Part shown: piece by piece, positions 59,660 to 64,000 of the stretch
Position numbering within the stretch: position 1 is the stretch's first letter
Layout: every line of letters begins with the position of its first letter
Assembly: GCA_016868255.1 (NCBI GenBank)
Contig: VGHN01000006.1
Coordinates: 1 to 64,000 of the forward strand
Length of the DNA stretch: 64,000 nucleotides
Direction of reading: 5' to 3'
Source of the DNA: Betaproteobacteria bacterium
Lineage (GTDB): Bacteria; Pseudomonadota; Gammaproteobacteria; Burkholderiales; Burkholderiaceae_A
Notes under the pieces: generated by a model
What the model was told of the DNA's origin: nothing
What the model saw: the letters and a program-made list of their open reading frames with translations, nothing else
The model's database searches: none
Position numbers and translations under genes: made by a program

Positions 59660-61167
59660 TGGTTGGGTATCGCGCACTCGCCCGTGGCCTCATCTCGGGC
59701 TCGCTGCTCTGTGTTGTGCACGCGGCCGCCCTGGCCCAGGCCGAGGTAACTCCAGCGCTTGAAGTAGTGGGCCAGCCCGATGAGCCAAGAGGCGACCAGG
59801 CCGCAGCGAAGCTGACCAAGCCGCCCGTATCGCCATCCATCGACATCAGGCGCCTCTACTCAAGCCAAGGCATTGAACTTCTCTACCTCCATGCGCCTGG
59901 TCTGCCGATGGTGGATCTCGCCATCGATATCGATGCGGGCTCCCGGTGGGACCCCATGGGACACGAGGGCTTGGCCGCTTTCACGGGCGATTTGGTTGGA
60001 AAGGGGTTGGCACAGCGAGATGACAGGCCCGCAATGTCTGAGCAGCAAGTCAGAGAGGCCTTTGCAAAACTTGCCATTCAACGCTCGGTATCTGTCGACC
60101 GAGATCGCACCAGCCTGCGGTTTCGCTTCCTGACCACACCAGAGACCTATGGGGCCTCGCGTGATCTGATTGCACGCATGATCGCCGAGCCCAGTTTTTC
60201 GCCCGAAGTGCTCTCTCGCGACCGGGGGCTCTCGATTGCAGGTCTCCAGGAGTCACTCACTCGTCCCCAGACCCTGGCAACGCGTTCACTCTGGGCCGCG
60301 ATGTATCCAGACCATCCCTATGGTCGCGCCAGCACCGAGGCCTCCTTGGGCTCGCTCACCAGGGCGCTTGTCCATGCTTTTCATTCCAGGTTCTGGCGGC
60401 CCGAGCGAATGACGGCGACGATTGTTGGCGATGTATCTGAGGCCGAGGCCCTCTCGCTTCTCAATTCAGTCACGGCGCTCATCGGTCGTGCACCCGCCGA
60501 TGCGACAGCGCCGGCCAAAGCAGAGGGCGCTGGAGCAGCCTCTTCGCAGGCAGTTCAGTGGCTCGACCTCCTACCCTCTGTCGGGCCTGGCCAGCCTGGT
60601 CAGAAGACCATTGCCCATCCCGCCAAGCAGAGCCACATCTGGCTGGGGGCACCCATGATGAGCCGACGCGATCGCGACGACTACTTCCCGATGCTTGTGG
60701 CCAACCACATTCTCGGTGGAGGTGGCTTTACCGCGCGGCTCACCACCGAGGTGAGAGAGAAGCGTGGCCTCTCCTACAGCGTCTTCTCGGCCTTTCAGCC
60801 CCTGGCCCAGACCGGCCCGTTTCTGATCGGTCTTCAGACCCAAAGAGAGCGGGCCAACGAGGCCCTTGCTGTTGTTCAGGCCACCCTCAAGGAGTTCGTC
60901 GAAAAGGGGCCAAGCCCCGAAGAGCTTGAGGCGGCCAAGAAGAATCTCATGGGTGGGTTTGCCCTTCGACTCGACTCCAATCGCAAACTCCTCGATAACC
61001 TTGCGCAGATTGGCTTTTATCGGCTTCCGCTCGATTACCTCGATCGTTGGTCCGCACGCGTCGAGGCGGTCAATGCCGAGGAGATCCAAGATGTTCTTCG
61101 GCGTCGGCTTTCCCCTTCCTCCCTCTCCATCGTTGTCGTGGGCGAGCCAACCACCAAGAGCCAGTGA
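59659..61167 (+). CDS. M16-family peptidase homologue, non-catalytic
   Basis: A 502-residue exported M16-fold protein. At the position of the zinc motif it reads GLAAFTGDL, so HxxEH is absent and it cannot bind zinc in the usual way. Pairs of catalytic and inactive M16 proteins encoded in tandem are common. The start overlaps the stop of the upstream gene (TAATG), implying a 1:1 partner. The C-terminal M16C domain (GGGGFTARLTTEVREKRGLSY) is well preserved. Confidence 0.9.
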   Translation: MVGYRALARGLISGSLLCVVHAAALAQAEVTPALEVVGQPDEPRGDQAAAKLTKPPVSPSIDIRRLYSSQGIELLYLHAPGLPMVDLAIDIDAGSRWDPMGHEGLAAFTGDLVGKGLAQRDDRPAMSEQQVREAFAKLAIQRSVSVDRDRTSLRFRFLTTPETYGASRDLIARMIAEPSFSPEVLSRDRGLSIAGLQESLTRPQTLATRSLWAAMYPDHPYGRASTEASLGSLTRALVHAFHSRFWRPERMTATIVGDVSEAEALSLLNSVTALIGRAPADATAPAKAEGAGAASSQAVQWLDLLPSVGPGQPGQKTIAHPAKQSHIWLGAPMMSRRDRDDYFPMLVANHILGGGGFTARLTTEVREKRGLSYSVFSAFQPLAQTGPFLIGLQTQRERANEALAVVQATLKEFVEKGPSPEELEAAKKNLMGGFALRLDSNRKLLDNLAQIGFYRLPLDYLDRWSARVEAVNAEEIQDVLRRRLSPSSLSIVVVGEPTTKSQ

Positions 61168-61760
61168 GTCGGGTTCGGATTATTGGTGGGACATGGCGAC
61201 GGCGGCTTCTTCCGGTATTGGATCGCCCCGGCCTGCGGCCCACGCCCGACCGGGTTCGTGAGACGGTCTTCAACTGGCTCGATCACCTTCTGGAGAAACC
61301 TTGGGGTGAGACTCGCGCCATCGATTTGTTTGCTGGAACAGGCGCCCTTGGCCTCGAGGCGGCCTCCCGCGGCGTGGCCTCGTGCACACTTGTGGAGAGC
61401 AATGGTCCCGTCCACGCGAGCCTTCAGGCGAGCATTGCTGGCCTTGGGGCACAAGATGCCATTGAACTCATTCGGGGCGATGGCATTGCAGTGCTTCGTG
61501 CCCAACCCAATGCAAGTATCGATCTTGTTTTCTTAGATCCACCTTATGGCACGCCACTGCTCGGTCAGGCCCTGGCGGTCTGCCACCCCAAGCTCAGTGC
61601 GGGCGGCCTTTGTTACCTAGAGAGCAACAAGCCCCTTGAGGAATTGCTGGCCTCCGAATGGCGCATTCTCCGATCGGCCAAGGCGGGCGATGTCCATTAC
61701 GGGCTTGCAAGCCCCGATGCCTCAGAGCAGGTAATGGTCGAGCAGAAGGGCAGCGAATAG
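61164..61760 (+). CDS. rsmD: 16S rRNA m2G966 methyltransferase RsmD
   Basis: A 198-residue SAM methyltransferase: [10 protein letters not shown] and [15 protein letters not shown] at the N-terminus, SAM motif [13 protein letters not shown], and catalytic DPPY at 125-128. It starts with GTG 61164 overlapping the previous stop (GTGA); the frame upstream of this is inside the M16 gene. The 3' end overlaps convergent ctaB by 39 bases. Confidence 0.94.
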   Translation: MSRVRIIGGTWRRRLLPVLDRPGLRPTPDRVRETVFNWLDHLLEKPWGETRAIDLFAGTGALGLEAASRGVASCTLVESNGPVHASLQASIAGLGAQDAIELIRGDGIAVLRAQPNASIDLVFLDPPYGTPLLGQALAVCHPKLSAGGLCYLESNKPLEELLASEWRILRSAKAGDVHYGLASPDASEQVMVEQKGSE

Positions 61761-62612
61761 CCAGGTGAGGTAGTGAATCGAGTAGCGAAAAGTCTGGCGA
61801 GCAAGGGGCTCGGAATATTGCCTGTGGAGCATCCATGCGAGTTGCAGAAAACGAAGGCCGAGGCCAAGGGCTGCAACCAAGTAAATCCAACCATTCATTC
61901 CCATGGCGGTGGGCAGTAGGCTAACCGCCACGAGCAGCACCGTGTAGAGAAGGATATGCAGTTGGGTGAACTGCGGACCATGGGTGACCGGCAGCATGGG
62001 CAGTCCCGAGCGTTGGTAGTCGTCGGTCCGGTAGAGCGCCAAGGCCCAGAAGTGCGGGGGCGTCCAGACGAAGATGATGAGAAAAAGAATCCAGGCCTCG
62101 GGCGGTGTCTGGCCGGTCACAGCGGCCCAGCCCAGCACCGGTGGCATGGCACCCGAGGCGCCACCAATCACTATGTTCTGAGGCGTGCGAGGCTTGAGCA
62201 ATAGGGTGTAGACCACTGCATAGCCCACGAAGGTGGCAAGCGTGAGCCAGGCGGTCAGGGCGTTGACCCAAACAAAGAGGAGCCACAGCCCCAGGCCACC
62301 GAGCATCCCCGAGAAGACCAAGGTCTGTTGAACAGTAATGGTGCCCGAGGGCAGTGGCCTCCAGGCCGTTCGCGCCATCTTCGCGTCGATATGGGCCTCG
62401 ACCAAGCAATTAATTGCCGCTGCGGCCATGGCCACGAGGGTAATGCCCAGGGTGGCCACCAGCAGCAGCCCCAGGGGCGGGACCTCTGGCAACGCCAAGA
62501 GCATGCCAATCACCGCGCAGAATGAAATCAGCATATTGACCCTTGGCTTGGTCAGCGCAAGGTACTGTCTGGCCAGGTTCTGGGCGATGGGAGGGGCGAG
62601 GGTGGAAGACAT
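61722..62612 (-). CDS. ctaB: Protoheme IX farnesyltransferase (heme O synthase)
   Basis: A 296-residue UbiA-type prenyltransferase with about nine membrane segments and the motif [15 protein letters not shown], the Asp-rich site that binds farnesyl diphosphate. It converts heme b to heme o. The gene for the next enzyme, heme A synthase (ctaA), which normally precedes ctaB in Burkholderiales, is absent here. Confidence 0.94.
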   Translation of the reverse strand: MSSTLAPPIAQNLARQYLALTKPRVNMLISFCAVIGMLLALPEVPPLGLLLVATLGITLVAMAAAAINCLVEAHIDAKMARTAWRPLPSGTITVQQTLVFSGMLGGLGLWLLFVWVNALTAWLTLATFVGYAVVYTLLLKPRTPQNIVIGGASGAMPPVLGWAAVTGQTPPEAWILFLIIFVWTPPHFWALALYRTDDYQRSGLPMLPVTHGPQFTQLHILLYTVLLVAVSLLPTAMGMNGWIYLVAALGLGLRFLQLAWMLHRQYSEPLARQTFRYSIHYLTWLFAALLLDHYLL

Positions 62613-62622
62613 GGTGTTGGTC

Positions 62623-63252
62623 TTAACCGATGCGCGAGGCCTTGAGTAGCCGCATCAGATCGGACTTCATTTTCGCAGGATCTGGCCCTAGGGGGAAACG
62701 CATCATTAGATTGCCCAGGGGGTCCACGAGCCAAATATGGGCTGCTGGCGAGGGGCCTTGAGAGGGCCAGTTCTTGGTCGTTTCATTGGGTGCGCTCATG
62801 ACCCAGGTGCCCTCGTAATTTTTCATCCAGTCGGAATCCAGGGTGGGGTTGCTTGGATCGGTGACAATCCAGAGCCGCTCCACTCGGTCGCGTTCACGGC
62901 CGGTCGCAATTCGGATCTGCCGCATGGCCCAGAGCTGGTCCTTGCACAACTGATCGCATTGGGCCGGGCCCACACGAACCAGAAGCCATCGGCCTCGCAT
63001 ATCGCTCATTCGAGACAGAGCCTGCCTGGGGTCGTCGCTTGGCAATGCCTTGAGGAAATCGACAAAGCCCGACTCGGTTTTGGGGCGATGCCTTGCAGCA
63101 AGGGGTATTTCACTCAGGCCCACCTGCGGTTCGAGCAGGTCTCCATAGTTGACGCGGCCCTCGGGGCGAACACCGTAATAGAGAAGGTAAGAGGCCACCA
63201 CAGGCGCAATGCAAACAGCAACGATTAGCCAGAAGGTTCTATTGGTTTTCAT
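62623..63252 (-). CDS. Sco-like/thioredoxin-fold cytochrome oxidase assembly protein
   Basis: A 209-residue protein with one N-terminal anchor (about 7-26) and a thioredoxin-like domain. It contains a CxxxC pair (C99, C103) and a downstream His (H172 in AAHIWLVDP), the same ligand arrangement as the Cu-binding Sco1/SenC family, though overall similarity to Sco is low. Homologues of unknown function sit between surf1 and ctaA in Burkholderiales cox clusters. Copper delivery to cytochrome oxidase is therefore an inference. It overlaps surf1 (ATGA). Confidence 0.75.
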   Translation of the reverse strand: MKTNRTFWLIVAVCIAPVVASYLLYYGVRPEGRVNYGDLLEPQVGLSEIPLAARHRPKTESGFVDFLKALPSDDPRQALSRMSDMRGRWLLVRVGPAQCDQLCKDQLWAMRQIRIATGRERDRVERLWIVTDPSNPTLDSDWMKNYEGTWVMSAPNETTKNWPSQGPSPAAHIWLVDPLGNLMMRFPLGPDPAKMKSDLMRLLKASRIG

Positions 63253-64000
63253 TGAGTTGAGTCCTGGGAGCCTGAGGAACGAAAGGGGCGAGAGGGTCTA
63301 AAACGCCAAGCAAACCAAGCCGCCGCCAACGACATCAGCCACCACTGGGCGGCGTAGCCCAAATGCTTGGAGACATCCTCGTTTTTGAATGCGGGCACCG
63401 CTCGAATCAGCCCATCTTCTGCTTGAGAAGTCTGCCAGAAGACCAGGGGCCAAATCCGAGTGGCCGATGCGGTTTTCTCCGCCAGGGCCCGGGCTGTCGG
63501 CCAGTCCAGGTTCTGCCAGAGCGCACCGTCTCTGAGGCTCTCTGGGTCCGCACTCAACTCCATGCGCGTCATCCAGTCGGTCAATGCAACTGCCTGCAAC
63601 TCAACCTTGGTTGAGCCATTGATCGGCAGGGCAAGTCGCCCGTCGCGAAACTCTGAATAGGATGGGTCGGATCGGCCCGGGGCCTTGGCGTACCAGCCCC
63701 GATTGATCCAGGCCAGGCTGCCGTCCTCGAGTTGGAGGAGGCTCACGACGTGGACACCCGCACGCCCCGACTCGGCCCGATTGTCAAGGTAGACCGTGGC
63801 TCGATCGAGCCAGCGACCTTGCATGCGGGTGGACTGCCGATTCCATTCCTGGGCCTGGACGGGTGGCTGCTCAGATGCCTCTTCCCAGACTGGAAGAGGC
63901 AGCACTGCTTGCGCCCGGGTCTCGCCCAGGCTGCGCTGCGCCTCCTTCTCGGCGGCACGATTCCACTGCCAGATGCCCAGCCCAAGGGTGAGAACAACAA
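63249..64000 (-). CDS. SURF1-family cytochrome oxidase assembly protein (5' end outside)
   Basis: At least 250 residues; the frame is open to the window edge, so the start is missing. The visible part begins within the first membrane helix (GLGIWQWNRAAEKE), has the conserved WINRGW segment mid-protein and a second helix near the C-terminus (HLGYAAQWWLMSLAAAW). SURF1 assists heme a insertion into oxidase subunit I. The remaining cox genes should lie beyond 64000. Confidence 0.9.
   Translation of the reverse strand, partial: VVLTLGLGIWQWNRAAEKEAQRSLGETRAQAVLPLPVWEEASEQPPVQAQEWNRQSTRMQGRWLDRATVYLDNRAESGRAGVHVVSLLQLEDGSLAWINRGWYAKAPGRSDPSYSEFRDGRLALPINGSTKVELQAVALTDWMTRMELSADPESLRDGALWQNLDWPTARALAEKTASATRIWPLVFWQTSQAEDGLIRAVPAFKNEDVSKHLGYAAQWWLMSLAAAWFAWRFRPSRPFRSSGSQDSTQ

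Overview
The window reads as chromosomal core genome of a betaproteobacterium, most likely of the order Burkholderiales; I cannot name a genus. The evidence is gene order: mlaFEDACB-ABC ATPase-bolA-murA-his-hinT-tatABC-htrA-petABC-sspAB, kdsD-kdsC-lptCAB-rpoN-hpf-ptsN-hprK-rapZ, mutY-mutM-TPR-lolB-ispE-tRNA-Gln-prs-rplY-pth, and a cox-assembly cluster. Coding is dense, GC is high, and stop/start overlaps of the ATGA or GTGA type are frequent.

Layout. 1-1818: the least orderly part, with a partial unknown frame, an inverted-repeat-bearing gene-free stretch, a periplasmic metallo-beta-lactamase-fold protein and a decayed DUF2189 membrane-protein gene. 1794-4688 (minus): DUF971 protein, ubiE, a Tim44-like protein and ubiJ (ubiquinone synthesis). 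4682-6773 (plus): phoB-phoR behind a clear Pho box. 6784-10794 (minus): a 1336-residue FAD/Fe-S oxidoreductase. 10830-16789 (plus): ilvA, an orphan response regulator, hemA, prfA, prmC, grxD. 16797-21112 (minus): tRNA-Thr, sspB, sspA and the cytochrome bc1 genes. 21229-22443 (plus): a DegS-like protease. 22521-37313 (minus): one long run from mlaF to tatC, holding Mla lipid transport, murA, histidine biosynthesis, hinT and Tat export, broken only by hisC, which lies in its usual slot but is inverted. 37405-45070 (plus): KDO synthesis, Lpt export, rpoN and nitrogen-PTS related genes. 45111-47047 (minus): mutM-mutY. 47088-53282 (plus): TPR protein, lolB, ispE, tRNA-Gln, prs, rplY, pth, ychF. 53291-64000: an Orn/Lys/Arg decarboxylase, rpoH with a perfect CIRCE operator, coaD, ftsY, two M16 peptidases, rsmD, ctaB, a Sco-like protein and SURF1 (cut by the window edge).

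Many genes serve the Gram-negative envelope (MlaA-F, KdsC/D, LptABC, LolB, MurA, TatABC, HtrA) and aerobic respiration (UbiE/J, bc1, CtaB, SURF1, Sco-like). I found no CRISPR array, prophage, toxin-antitoxin or defence island. The most notable signals are small-scale: the inverted hisC, the CIRCE site at rpoH, a Pho box with phoA-like geometry, TATAAT-like boxes only 6-9 bases upstream of many start codons (suggesting frequent leaderless mRNAs), and several genes missing from otherwise canonical slots (ubiB, the ABC permease, ctaA, sco).
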